From: JOPF133 sp052144935
GTDB lineage: Bacteria > Acidobacteriota > Terriglobia > Bryobacterales > Bryobacteraceae
DNA length: 64,000 bases
Direction of reading: 5' to 3'
NCBI GenBank assembly: GCA_052144935.1
Contig: JBKQPR010000370.1
Coordinates: 1-64,000, forward strand
The translations under genes were made by a program, and so were the position numbers. Positions 19,223 through 28,406 of the stretch are shown here, in pieces. Under the pieces are notes generated by a model. It was not told where the DNA came from, did not search any database, and saw only the letters and a list, made by a program, of their open reading frames with translations. The number at the start of each line of letters is the position of its first letter. The stretch's first letter is position 1.

Positions 19223-21961
19223 ATGGACGCACTCGGAAGGAGCCCCAACAGAGGGGTGGCCGCGTTCTCCCTGGTGCTTCTGGTAGCCGCCTCCATGCTG
19301 CGGGCACAAGGCCCGGCGGGTGAAATCCGGCTTCAGATCCAGGACTCCTCGGGCGCTCCCATGGAGGCGTCGGGAAGGTTGCGGGATCTGTCCGGCGGAC
19401 GGCGGGAGCGAACCTACCGGACGGACGCGCACGGCGCCTATCGTTTCGCAAACTTGCCCTATGGCCGTTACCGGCTGGAGGTTCTTAGGAGTGGATTCGC
19501 CCCTCAATCGGTGCTCATCGACGTGGAGTCGCAGGAGCCCATCTCGCGTACCGTGACGCTCGCGCTGGCGAGGCAGGCTGCCAGAGTGGAAGTGGTCGCG
19601 GCCACTCCGCTCCCGGGAACCGATCTGCCGCTGGATGAGATCCCCGCACCGGTCCAGACGGCCGGCGCGCACGACCTGGAGCAGACCGGCGCGCTCGATC
19701 TCTCCGATCTCTTGAACCAGCGGCTCAGCGGAATCCACATCAACCAGAACCAGGAGAATCCCTACCAGCCCGACGTGAACTACCGGGGCTACACGGCGTC
19801 CCCGCTGCTGGGAACCCCGGAGGGCATCTCGGTCTATATGGACGGTGTCCGGCAGAACCAGCCGTTTGGCGATATTGTGGCGTGGGACCTGATCCCCAAG
19901 ATCGCCATAGAGGAGGTCGCCCTGATGCCGGGGTCCGATCCGCTGTTCGGCCTCAACACCCTGGGCGGCGCGGTGTCCATCGAGACCAAGGACGGCCACA
20001 CCGCTCCCGGCCTCTCGATAGCGGTGAGCGGAGGCAGTTTCGGCCGCCGGGCGGTCGAGGCCCAGTACGGCGGCTCCAATGCCAGAGGACTGAGCTGGTA
20101 TCTCGCCGGCAATCTGTTCCGCGAGGACGGCTGGCGCGAATACTCCCCATCGGAGGTTCGCCAGTCATTCGGAAAACTGGGATGGCAGCATGGCAACACC
20201 ACCCTCAGGCTGAGCTTCGCCTACGCCGATAACTGGCTGACCGGCAACGGCCTCCAGGACTTCCGGTCTCTCGAGCAGGACTACCGCAGCGTCTACAGCA
20301 TTCCCGATATCACCTGGAACCGCTCTCCGTCTTTCAATCTCAGCCTGCGCCATAACGTCTCGAACAACCTGGCCTTCTCCGGCAACGCCTATTTCCGTTA
20401 CATCCGCGCCGATACCACCAACGGCGATATCAACTCGCAATCGTTCGGTGGATCTCTGTATAATCTCTCCGCTGCGGACATCGCTGCGCTGACCGCCGCC
20501 GGCTACACCGGCTTTCCTACCACCGGCAACGCCGCGACCGAGCCGTTTCCCTATTGGGCCTGCATCGCCCAGGGGTTGGAACACGCCGAGCCGATCTTGA
20601 CTTGCACCGGCATCGTCACCAATACCTTCACCAAACAGCACAATTACGGCCTCGCCGGGCAGGCCTCCTGGCTGGTCGCGCACAATCATGTCACGGCGGG
20701 TGCGGCCTATGACCGCAGCAGCATGACGTTCCAACAGGGATCTCAGTTCGGCTATCTGAATCCCGACCGCATCACGGTGACTCCGATCGATTCGTTCGCC
20801 GACGGCAGCACCACCCAGGACGGCGTTCCCGTGGACATGCGCGTGGATTTGCACGGGAACATCAACACCTTCAGCCTGTATGCCACCGACACGCTCAACC
20901 TCGGCAAGTCCCTGGCGCTCACGTTTTCCGGCCGCTACAACCGTACGCCCATCGACAACGTCGACCGCCTGCCGCCCGCCACGGTGGCGGGTGTGCGCGG
21001 CTCTCTCAATGGCCAATATGTCTTCGAACGTTTCAATCCGGCCGTGGGTCTCACTTACAGCCCGACCCCGCTCGCCAGCCTGTATTTCAGTTACAGCGAA
21101 GCCAGCCGCGCGCCCACGGCCATCGAGCTGGGCTGCGCCGATCCTACCGAGCCGTGCAATTTGCCGAACGCCCTGGTCAGCGATCCTCCCCTGAAGCAAG
21201 TCGTGACCAGGACGCTCGAAGCCGGCGTACGGGGTAGGCTCGAAAGTAACCTGCGCTGGAGCGCGGGCTGGTTCCGCGGAGAAAACTACAACGATCTGCT
21301 GTTCGTCGCCTCGGAACAGACCGGCTTCGGTTACTTCACCAACTTCGGCCAGACCCGCCGCCAGGGCGCCGAAGCCAATCTCAGCGCGCAAGTTGGTAAG
21401 TTCACCCTCGGCGGCAATTACACGTTTCTCGCCGCGACCTATCAGAGTTCCCAGATCATCGACGGAGGGAGCAACAGCACTAACGACGGCGGACCGGGAA
21501 TGGACGGCAACATCACGGTCCAGCCGGGCGACCGGATCCCGCAGATTCCCCGCAATATTTTCAAGGCGTTCGCCGAGTATCGGCCCAGCGCGAAGATCTC
21601 GGTGGATCTCGACTTCTCTGCCGTGGGACGTTCCTACGCCCGCGGCAACGAAAACAACCAGGACCAGCCGGACGGGATCTATTACCTCGGCCCGGGATTC
21701 TCGCCCGGCTACGGAGTGGTCAATCTGGGGGCGCACTATCAGGTGCAAAGACGAGTCCAGTTGTTCGTCCAGATCGACAACCTGCTCGACCACCATTACT
21801 ACACGGCCGCGCAACTGGGTCCCACGCCGTTTGACAATGCCGGAAACTTCGTGGGCCAGCCATTTCCCGCGGCCGGCGGGAACTACCCCATTCGAACCAC
21901 AACCTTCTTCGCGCCCGGCGCTCCGATCGGCGCGTGGGGAGGCATTCGATTCAAATTCTGA
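19223..21961 (+). CDS. TonB-dependent receptor with carboxypeptidase-regulatory domain
   Basis: The 912-residue outer-membrane protein has a signal peptide ending near SMLRAQ. An Ig-like carboxypeptidase-regulatory domain follows (residues about 32-105: YRTDAHGAYRFANLPYGRY). The plug domain is near 130-250 (LSDLLNQRLSGIHINQNQEN, GISVYMDGVRQNQPFGDIVA, LFGLNTLGGAVSIETKDG), then the barrel. The C-terminus ends in aromatic GGIRFKF, typical of the last barrel strand. The plug resembles receptors for siderophores or small organics, but the substrate is unknown. Such regulatory-domain receptors are abundant in acidobacteria and Bacteroidetes. Confidence 0.93.
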   Translation: MDALGRSPNRGVAAFSLVLLVAASMLRAQGPAGEIRLQIQDSSGAPMEASGRLRDLSGGRRERTYRTDAHGAYRFANLPYGRYRLEVLRSGFAPQSVLIDVESQEPISRTVTLALARQAARVEVVAATPLPGTDLPLDEIPAPVQTAGAHDLEQTGALDLSDLLNQRLSGIHINQNQENPYQPDVNYRGYTASPLLGTPEGISVYMDGVRQNQPFGDIVAWDLIPKIAIEEVALMPGSDPLFGLNTLGGAVSIETKDGHTAPGLSIAVSGGSFGRRAVEAQYGGSNARGLSWYLAGNLFREDGWREYSPSEVRQSFGKLGWQHGNTTLRLSFAYADNWLTGNGLQDFRSLEQDYRSVYSIPDITWNRSPSFNLSLRHNVSNNLAFSGNAYFRYIRADTTNGDINSQSFGGSLYNLSAADIAALTAAGYTGFPTTGNAATEPFPYWACIAQGLEHAEPILTCTGIVTNTFTKQHNYGLAGQASWLVAHNHVTAGAAYDRSSMTFQQGSQFGYLNPDRITVTPIDSFADGSTTQDGVPVDMRVDLHGNINTFSLYATDTLNLGKSLALTFSGRYNRTPIDNVDRLPPATVAGVRGSLNGQYVFERFNPAVGLTYSPTPLASLYFSYSEASRAPTAIELGCADPTEPCNLPNALVSDPPLKQVVTRTLEAGVRGRLESNLRWSAGWFRGENYNDLLFVASEQTGFGYFTNFGQTRRQGAEANLSAQVGKFTLGGNYTFLAATYQSSQIIDGGSNSTNDGGPGMDGNITVQPGDRIPQIPRNIFKAFAEYRPSAKISVDLDFSAVGRSYARGNENNQDQPDGIYYLGPGFSPGYGVVNLGAHYQVQRRVQLFVQIDNLLDHHYYTAAQLGPTPFDNAGNFVGQPFPAAGGNYPIRTTTFFAPGAPIGAWGGIRFKF

Positions 21962-21973
21962 GCGGGCCCTGCT

Positions 21974-22082
21974 TTCACCGCGGAGACGCGGAGTTCACTG
22001 AGGCAACGCAGAGAAGATCCAGAGAGTTTTTCTCTGTGTTTCCTCCGCGCTTTCTCGGCGAACTCCACGTCTCCGCGGTGAA
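21974..22082. repeat. Dispersed palindrome (CACCGCGGAGACGCGGAG family)
   Basis: The arm TTCACCGCGGAGACGCGGAG at the left is mirrored by CTCCACGTCTCCGCGGTGAA at the right, with an interior that also pairs around TTTTTCTCT. It may terminate the receptor transcript. A full copy occurs at 34750-34856 and half copies at 15383-15425 and 16030-16082. Confidence 0.8.
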
Positions 22083-22096
22083 GCGGTGGGGCCACC

Positions 22097-22740
22097 TTAA
22101 ACCGATGCCACCTCTTCCGCTACTGCCAGCCCGAGGGCTTCCGCCACGCCCCGGCCGTATGCCGGATCGGCTTTGGTGAAGTGCTCGATCCGGAGCCTGG
22201 CGATGCATTCAGGAATGCCCTTCATGTGACCGGCAAGGTTGCTGATGAGCGCTTGTTTGTCCGCCTTGGACATCAGGCGGAAAAGGTCGCCGGCCTGTTT
22301 GTAATCGTCGTTTCCTTCTCTGTGGTTGTAGCGATTGACCTCGCCGAAATCTTGTAGGGCAGCTCGCGGTAACGCGGGTCTTCGACGGGACCGCCGAAGC
22401 TGTTGGGCTCGTAGTTCGGGCTGTCGCCGCCGTTTTCGTCGGCGCGCATGAAGCCGTCGCGATTGTAAGTGTGCACCTGCATTTGGGCCGATTGACCGGC
22501 AGCGTTTCGAAGTTGGCGCCTAAACAGTAACGATGGGCATCCGGATAACCGATGAGACGGGCTGGCAGCATCTTGTCCGGCGAGTAGCCCATGCCGGGCG
22601 CGATGTTGACGGGGGAGAAGGCCGCCTGCTCCACCTCGTTGAGATAGTTCTTTGGGTTGCGGTCCAGATGGCGGCGCACACCGCGGACGAGTGCCGGCTT
22701 CTGCCTCTGGAGCGCGAGACCTTGCGCAGGGTGGGTTATA
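22097..22740 (-). pseudogene. Catalase C-terminal relic
   Basis: Reading the minus strand in three successive frames gives a catalase C-terminal third: DRNPKNYLNEVEQAAFSPVN, GMGYSPDKMLPARLIGYPDA, then VHTYNRDGFMRADENGG and SPNYEPNSFGGPVEDPRYRE, then YNHREGNDDYKQAGDLFRLM up to HFTKADPAYGRGVAEALGL. At least two frameshifts are present. The N-terminal two thirds, including the haem pocket, are missing. The relic abuts the AAA ATPase gene, so the deletion may date from that insertion. Confidence 0.85.
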
Positions 22741-22896
22741 TCCGAGTGCGCCGGCACGTCTCCGGCGCCGCGCAAAGCACCTTTGTGAAGTGGCTGCGGG
22801 AGAAGGTCCGGGGGAAGACTGGTCGGGGAAAGCGCGGCGAGCGGCGAGCCATCCAGCCAGCGAAAGTGTTGCACACTAGTACGTGGAGGAAGGGCG

Positions 22897-24081
22897 ATGT
22901 TTCGACGAATTGAGGCCCGCGGATATCGATGCCTGCGTTCAGTTGAGCAGTCGATCAACCCATTTGAGATCCTGATTGGCTCCAACGCGAGCGGCAAATC
23001 CAGCTTCCTGGATGTGGTCGCCTTCCTCGGAGATTTGGTATCTGGCGGTCTGGAGGCTGCGGTGGAAAAGCGAACCGCCAACTTCCACGACCTGGTATGG
23101 GGACGAGAGGCGGCCAGATTCGAATTGGCTGTCGAAGCCCTAATCCCTGAGGACCGGCGCGCTACCCCTCTGATTCCGCCCATTGGATTCGAAGCGGCGG
23201 ACGTTATACGTTACGAGGTTGGCATTCAGCTCGACACACTGACCGAAAAGCTGCACATCGCCAAAGAACGGGTCACAATCCATCATTCCCGTGAGCTACA
23301 GACCGGCGCGGGTATCGAGCTTGTTAGCCGGTCCAATGTGTTTCGCTTCTACACCGAAGCGATGCAACAATACTTCGAGCAGGAGTTGCCTCATAGAAAC
23401 TACACCGTCTTGGACCGTGTACCAACGGACGCCGAGTTCCCGGCTACCGCGTGGCTCCGCGAGCACCTGCGTACCGGTATCAGGCCCGTGGCGCTCGATC
23501 CTGAACAACTTCGCAAGCCAAGCCCGCCTTCAACAACCGATGTTCAAGAGTTTGGTGGGGCTTACCTACACCGATCCGCCGCGCTGCTCAAAAGCCGCGA
23601 CGCCGGCCAGTTCCAGGCCTGGCTTGCCCATGTGCGCACTGTACTGCCTGATATAAAGGACATTCGGACGAGAGTCATCGAGGAGAACCGTCACCGCCAT
23701 ATCGTGATCGATTACGAGAACGGCATCTCCGTCCCTTCTTGGATGGTCTCCGATGGCACTTTGCGGCTTCTTGCGCTAACGCTGCTCGCCTACGCTCCGG
23801 AGTTTCGTGGAGTCTACCTTGTCGAGGAACCGGAGAACGGCGTGCATCCCGCGGCGCTCGAGGCCATTTACCAGTCCCTGTCATCGGTGTACGACGGGCA
23901 GGTCCTGGTCACCAGCCATTCGCCCGTGCTCCTGAGCATGGCGAAACCGGAGCGGTCACTCTGCTTCGTCAAAACGCCCGAGGGCGCCAAGATCGTCCGC
24001 GAAAGTGAACACCAGGCGCTTCGTGACTGGCAGGGCGAAGTGAGCCTCGGGATGCTGGCTGCGTCCGGAATCCTGGGATGA
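22897..24081 (+). CDS. AAA family ATPase (OLD/RecF-like), accessory
   Basis: The 394-residue protein has an N-terminal FRRIEARGYRCLRSVEQSIN typical of AAA_15/AAA_21 ATPases, Walker A GSNASGKSS (28-36), a signature-like VSDGTLRLLALTLLAY near 285-300 and Walker B VYLVEEPENGVHP near 307-318. TSHSPVLLSM follows with the switch His. ATPases of this group act in DNA repair or phage defence with a small partner gene. The next frame starts in its stop codon region (ATGA overlap), but that partner is frameshifted. Its own frame is intact, so its present function is unclear. Confidence 0.85.
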   Translation: MFRRIEARGYRCLRSVEQSINPFEILIGSNASGKSSFLDVVAFLGDLVSGGLEAAVEKRTANFHDLVWGREAARFELAVEALIPEDRRATPLIPPIGFEAADVIRYEVGIQLDTLTEKLHIAKERVTIHHSRELQTGAGIELVSRSNVFRFYTEAMQQYFEQELPHRNYTVLDRVPTDAEFPATAWLREHLRTGIRPVALDPEQLRKPSPPSTTDVQEFGGAYLHRSAALLKSRDAGQFQAWLAHVRTVLPDIKDIRTRVIEENRHRHIVIDYENGISVPSWMVSDGTLRLLALTLLAYAPEFRGVYLVEEPENGVHPAALEAIYQSLSSVYDGQVLVTSHSPVLLSMAKPERSLCFVKTPEGAKIVRESEHQALRDWQGEVSLGMLAASGILG

Positions 24082-24720
24082 CGCCGGCATCAACCCCAAA
24101 GGACCTGATCGTCCTGGCTGCCGACCTGTCGATGCGGGGGGCTATTGAGGAGCTGCTCAAGCGCCACCATGCGCTCGGAATCCGTCAGATCTCGTCCGAC
24201 GTCCGTTCGCATCCACATAACGACCCCGGCGTCTTCGGGGAAGCCCACAACTTTCTCCAGGCACAATTCAGGAACTACCGGCATGGAGGGGGCCGTCTGC
24301 GACCGCCACGGCTGCGGTAAGGAGGTACTGCCACGAGTGGAGCTAGAGTCATTGATCGAGAACAGGCTTGCCCGGCACTGGGCCGACCGAGCCGCTGCCA
24401 TCGTGATTGACCCTGAACTGGAGAACTGGTTGTGGGCAGACTCTCTACACATGGCACAGTCGGTTGGGCGGTCAGGCGATGTGTCTTGCCTCCGCGCTTG
24501 GCTTCAAACGCAGGGTTTGCTGGCCGGAAGGATGTGCGAAGCCTCCCGACCCTGAGGGCGCTCTTGAAAGGGTGTTGCGCACACAGGGAAACCGAGATCG
24601 AGTTCGCTCTATCGAGCGCTCGCGCAAAAGGTCAGCCTCAAAGGCTGCGCTTGTCCGGCTTTCCAAAAATTCAGCGCGACCTTGCAGGGCTGGTTTCCTT
24701 CGACCGGGGACCCTTCATAA
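24078..24720 (+). pseudogene. Frameshifted partner of the AAA ATPase
   Basis: The family sequence can be followed through four frame segments. First is DLIVLAADLSMRGAIEELLK to HNFLQAQFRNYRH (24078-about 24290). Next is CDRHGCGKEVLPRVELESLI and AAAIVIDPELENWLWAD (to about 24540). Then comes AKPPDPEGALERVLRTQG (to about 24595). Last is SSLYRALAQKVSLKGCACPA, ending FSATLQGWFPSTGDPS-stop at 24720. From memory this fits small proteins encoded beside such ATPases in defence loci (DUF4276-like, or MAD4-like of methylation-associated systems), but the assignment needs a search. At least three frameshifts make it non-functional unless they are assembly errors. Confidence 0.7.
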
Positions 24721-24768
24721 AACCGGCCCTGAGAGCATTGCTGCAAGATCCGAAAAGTGCTACCGCCC

Positions 24769-24825
24769 ACTTCCCGATGCAGAAAGTCGAGAAAATACGG
24801 TTCAGGATATCGTCGGCGGTAGTGG
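24769..24825 (-). pseudogene. Extra copy of the mnmE 3' end
   Basis: On the minus strand it encodes TTADDILNRIFSTFCIGK, identical to the last 18 residues of MnmE at 26021, but with TGG in place of the stop. The 54 coding bases differ from the resident gene at seven positions, all synonymous. The copy lies 1,254 bp from the resident end and the nitrilase gene lies between. Confidence 0.85.
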
Positions 24826-24879
24826 GACAGGCATTCAGCCTGTTGGGACTTCACACGGGCTGCTAAACTAACCTGGCGC

Positions 24880-25821
24880 TCACAGGTTCCTTTCCAATTC
24901 AACCAGCGGACGAGGGTTCTTGTTTACGATCAGTCGAAACACATCCGGTCGCGCATAGTGGCCGGCCACATCGAGTTTCCACTTTGGCCCACGCAGGGCC
25001 TCCTGGCTCAAATCGGCATAGACGATCTCTTCCTTCTCGCGCACAGGACCAGCCACAAACTTCCCGTCCGGATCGACAATCGCGGTGTCCCCTTTCTTGA
25101 ACCACGACTCCACGCCGGCGTAGTAATCCCGGAAAGGAGCCTCCGCCGGGATGTGGTCCTTGTGCATCGCGATGCTGCAGCCCACCACGTAGCATCGGCC
25201 TTCCTTGCCGATGTGACGCAGGGTTGACAACCACGGCTCACCTTCGTCCCAAGTAGGCGCCAGAAGGATCTGGACGCCCCAACAATACATCGCATAGCGC
25301 GCCAGCGGCATGTAATTCTCCCAGCAGATCAGCCCTCCGATCTTTCCCACCTGGGTATCGTACACGTCGAGCGTGCTGCCATCGCCTGCTCCCCATACCA
25401 TCCGCTCTGCCGCGGTCGGCACCAGCTTGCGATGCTTACCAATCAGGCGCCCGTCCGGGCCGAGGTAAACCAGCGTGTTGTAGAGTGTGGCGCCACTTGC
25501 CTCGACATTGGTCTCATTGACGCCGATCGCCACATACACGCCCATCTCCTGGGCGGCTTCCGCGAGAAGATCGATCGCCGGGCCAGGCACTGCGACGGCT
25601 TCAGCCACCAGCTTTCCGTATAAGTCCGTCAAAAGCTGGTTCTCCCTCGGCGGGATTGCCCACACCCACAACGGATAACCCGGCACAAACGCTTCCGGAA
25701 ACACCACCAGGCTCGCACCTCCTTTGGCCGCCTGACGGATGAGCTCACGAGCTTTCTCAATGATGGCGGCACGATCCAACAAGACCGGTGCGGCTTGAAC
25801 GGCGGCAATTCTCATAGCCAT
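24880..25821 (-). CDS. Nitrilase-family carbon-nitrogen hydrolase
   Basis: The 313-residue enzyme has the catalytic Glu-Lys-Cys triad: E43 in FPEAFVPGYP, K132 in GKHRKLVPT and C166 in GGLICWENYMPL. The CWENYMPL context is that of true nitrilases acting on organic nitriles rather than amidases, though the substrate is not determinable. Length is normal. The gene sits alone between the AAA patch and mnmE, bracketed by two copies of the mnmE tail, so it may be acquired cargo. Confidence 0.9.
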   Translation of the reverse strand: MAMRIAAVQAAPVLLDRAAIIEKARELIRQAAKGGASLVVFPEAFVPGYPLWVWAIPPRENQLLTDLYGKLVAEAVAVPGPAIDLLAEAAQEMGVYVAIGVNETNVEASGATLYNTLVYLGPDGRLIGKHRKLVPTAAERMVWGAGDGSTLDVYDTQVGKIGGLICWENYMPLARYAMYCWGVQILLAPTWDEGEPWLSTLRHIGKEGRCYVVGCSIAMHKDHIPAEAPFRDYYAGVESWFKKGDTAIVDPDGKFVAGPVREKEEIVYADLSQEALRGPKWKLDVAGHYARPDVFRLIVNKNPRPLVELERNL

Positions 25822-26020
25822 ACCTAACCTCCGGTGAGGATATCACAAGAATCACGAGACTACTATGTACTCTCCGGGTTCCGGCGGCCGCACTCCCTTC
25901 TGCGCGTGGAAACTCGGCACACAGAATCACCCCCGCGCGCAAGACGTACAGCCGGACCGATCCTGTAGCCGACTGTGCGGCTTTGTTTCGCGCCCGGGTC
26001 CCTGACAGTGCCTCCCGGCC

Positions 26021-27370
26021 CTACTTCCCGATGCAGAACGTCGAGAAAATGCGATTCAAAATATCGTCCGCGGTGGTGGCCCCGGTGATGGCGTCGATGG
26101 GCTGGAGCGCTCCGTAGAGATCCAGCAGCAGCATTTCGTGCGGAATCGCCGATTGGGCCGCCCCGAGCGCCTTCTCCAGATACTCTGCGGATTCCTTCAG
26201 CAATGTTTCATGCCGCAGGCTGGTGATGAAGCCGCTCTCCTGCTCGAAGGCTCCGGGTGGGGCCACGGCTTCCAGAATGGCCTGCCGCAGGGCTTCGATG
26301 CCTTCCCCGGTGAGCGCCGAGACCGGCAGCGCGCCCGGCGGGAAAAGCGAACCCAGGTCGCACTTGTTGGCGGCCAGCAGGCTGCGCCCCTGGGCGCGGG
26401 CGCGCTCCAGCAAGGTGCGCTCTTCGGCATCCGGCGGCCGAGAGGCGTCAGTCACCACCAGGGTGACATCGGCATCCGCCATGGCCTGGTAGCTGCGCTC
26501 GATGCCCAACGACTCCACCACGTCGCCGCTCTGGCGAATCCCCGCGGTGTCGTAGAGCGTCACCGGGATGCCGCCGATCGAGGCGGTTTCGGAGACCAGA
26601 TCGCGCGTGGTGCCGGGGATGTCGGTGACGATGGCGCGGTCGCGTTCCAGCAGGCGGTTGAACAGGCTGCTCTTGCCGACATTGGGCCGGCCCACAATGG
26701 CCAGGGTCAATCCGCTGCGCACCAGGGCCCCGTATTGGAAACTGGCCGCCAGGCGGCCTACGCCGGCAATCAACGGTTGGAGCCTGCGCTCGATCTCCGC
26801 GAGCGGCGCCACGCTGATATCGTCCTCCGCGAAATCGATGCCCGCTTCGAGCAGCGCGATCAGTTCCAAAAGCTGCTCCTTGAGCGGGGCGATGCGCCGC
26901 GAAACCGATCCCGAGGCCTGCTGCGCGGCGATCCGTGCCTGGTAGAGAGTAGTGGCGTCGATCAGGTCGCGAATGGCTTCGGCCTGCGGCAGATCGATCC
27001 GGCCGTGGAGAAAAGCGCGCAGGGTGAATTCGCCCGGTTCGGCCAGGCGCGCGCCCGCTTCGATGGAGCGCTCCACGGCGTGGCGCAGGACTATGGGCGA
27101 GCCGTGGCAGGAAATCTCGACGACATCTTCGGAGGTGTACGACCGCGGGGCGGGGAAGAAGGTGGCCACCACCTGGTCGATCGGTTGACCATCGCGCGCG
27201 CGGAGTTCGGCAAGCTGCACGCCCCAGGGACGCCACTCGACGGGGGAGAGGATAGCGGAGGCGATCTCCCGCGCCCGCGCGCCGGAGAGCCGGATTACGC
27301 CCAGGCCTCCGCGGCCGGGAGGCGTGGAAAGCGCCACGATGGTGTCGTTTAGCAAGGGGGATACGTTCAA
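26021..27370 (-). CDS. mnmE: tRNA modification GTPase MnmE
   Basis: The product is 449 residues. TTG at 27370 is preferred (CAGGGAGCGG upstream); TTG at 27355 is an alternative. The N-terminal formyl-THF-binding domain begins NDTIVALSTPPGRGGLGVI. The G domain has GRPNVGKSS (227-235), TDIPGTTRD, DTAGIR and NKCD. The C-terminus is FCIGK with the catalytic Cys. With MnmG (absent here) it makes the cmnm5U34 wobble modification. It closes the conserved rpmH-rnpA-yidD-yidC-jag-mnmE cluster. Its last bases match the attachment site used by SGI1-type islands. Confidence 0.95.
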   Translation of the reverse strand: MNVSPLLNDTIVALSTPPGRGGLGVIRLSGARAREIASAILSPVEWRPWGVQLAELRARDGQPIDQVVATFFPAPRSYTSEDVVEISCHGSPIVLRHAVERSIEAGARLAEPGEFTLRAFLHGRIDLPQAEAIRDLIDATTLYQARIAAQQASGSVSRRIAPLKEQLLELIALLEAGIDFAEDDISVAPLAEIERRLQPLIAGVGRLAASFQYGALVRSGLTLAIVGRPNVGKSSLFNRLLERDRAIVTDIPGTTRDLVSETASIGGIPVTLYDTAGIRQSGDVVESLGIERSYQAMADADVTLVVTDASRPPDAEERTLLERARAQGRSLLAANKCDLGSLFPPGALPVSALTGEGIEALRQAILEAVAPPGAFEQESGFITSLRHETLLKESAEYLEKALGAAQSAIPHEMLLLDLYGALQPIDAITGATTADDILNRIFSTFCIGK

Positions 27371-27382
27371 TCGCGGCCAACC

Positions 27383-27403
27383 GCTCCCTGATGGTCGCGG
27401 CTC
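27383..27403. repeat. Single arm of the GCTCCCT..GGTCGCGGCTC repeat
   Basis: GCTCCCTGATGGTCGCGGCT, with one more C, matches an arm of the perfect hairpin at 49785 and also sequences at 55058 and 63779. Confidence 0.65.
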
Positions 27404-27449
27404 GGAAGGCGTGTCGAAGCTGCGAACGTAAGAGCGGTCAGTCGTTAGA

Positions 27450-27782
27450 TCACTGCGTGGCTTGCCCACCAGGTGGGTGGCTGCGTATCCAGTCGTCGAC
27501 GGTTTGGATGAGCGCGTTGAGCTTTTCGGTAGTTTCGAGTTGCGCCATTTCGGTGACCTGGATGTAGTGTTCGAGCCGCTGGTCAGTGCGCGCCCCCGCC
27601 TCTTTAAGCTCTCGCATCCCTTCGGCAAAACCTTCCATTATGTGCACGATCCTTTCGATCTGCCTGTCGACCTTGTCGATGTGACTGTCGTTCTTTTCGA
27701 TCGGGCGGTCATGCTTTTCGATCTGACTGTCGTGAGCCTCGACCATTTTGGTCAGGCGGTCGATCTTCTCATCGGGTGTCAT
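27450..27782 (-). CDS. Small coiled-coil protein
   Basis: The 110-residue protein starts at ATG 27782 behind GAGGGG. It is almost entirely coiled coil with heptad-like repeats (KIDRLTKMVEAHDSQIEKHD, RPIEKNDSHIDKVDRQIERI). No domain is recognised. It lies between jag and mnmE in the same direction and could be an insertion into the conserved cluster. A similar coiled-coil protein is encoded at 46197. Confidence 0.65.
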   Translation of the reverse strand: MTPDEKIDRLTKMVEAHDSQIEKHDRPIEKNDSHIDKVDRQIERIVHIMEGFAEGMRELKEAGARTDQRLEHYIQVTEMAQLETTEKLNALIQTVDDWIRSHPPGGQATQ

Positions 27783-27816
27783 TGAGTCCCCTCGTCACTA
27801 TGCCCGCTATTCTACC

Positions 27817-28401
27817 TTACCGCCTTGCCCCCCGCGATCGTGGCGGCGGACCGCCGCGGCGAGGGGGCGGCGCGGGGCCCCGCGGAGGCTCTGGCAGACT
27901 CGCCATCCCCGCCGGATAGACCACTACCTGGCGGCCTGGACCCGAGCCGGCGCTTTCGCTGCGCACCGCCGGCTCATTGCGCAAGGCCAGATGAATCACC
28001 CGGCGCTCACGGCTATTCATGGGGTTGAAGCGGAAAGGCACGCCCGTGCGCTTCACCTTCTCGGCGGCGGTTTCGGCGCTCAGGCGCAGCTCCTCGATGC
28101 GCAGCAGCCGGTAATCGTTGGCGTCGAACGACACCCGCGAGTGATCGTCGGAGTGCATCCGCAATATTTCCATGGTGACGTGCTCGAGGGCCAGCAGCAG
28201 CTCGGCGCGGTTGGAAAGCAGCAGATCCACGTCCGGCCCGGAGAACTTCACCACCACGTCGGGGGTTTCGAAATCGTCTTCAGTCGGATCCACGTCCTGG
28301 ATCGAGTAATTCACTTCGAAGCCGCCATTGGCGAGCGTGGTGCGCAAGAGGGCGTCGATTTTGGGGCCCATCGAAGTAGCCGAGTACTTTCGCTGTGTCA
28401 C
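27817..28401 (-). CDS. Jag/KhpB RNA-binding protein
   Basis: The 194-residue protein starts at GTG 28401, with AGGAAAT about 7 bases upstream inside the yidC end. The middle fits a KH-like fold (VVVKFSGPDVDLLLSNRAEL), followed by an R3H-type domain (TGVPFRFNPMNSRERRVIHL). A low-complexity Pro/Arg tail (PAPPPRRGGPPPRSRGARR) follows. Jag proteins bind RNA and affect cell envelope growth in other bacteria. Its place directly after yidC is the normal order. The Jag N-terminal domain is absent. Confidence 0.85.
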   Translation of the reverse strand: MTQRKYSATSMGPKIDALLRTTLANGGFEVNYSIQDVDPTEDDFETPDVVVKFSGPDVDLLLSNRAELLLALEHVTMEILRMHSDDHSRVSFDANDYRLLRIEELRLSAETAAEKVKRTGVPFRFNPMNSRERRVIHLALRNEPAVRSESAGSGPGRQVVVYPAGMASLPEPPRGPAPPPRRGGPPPRSRGARR

Positions 28402-28406
28402 TGGGT

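Noticed and set aside
20165..21814. 549-codon minus-strand frame under the TonB-dependent receptor
   Set aside because: The receptor is well supported over its whole length; the reverse frame has no domain.
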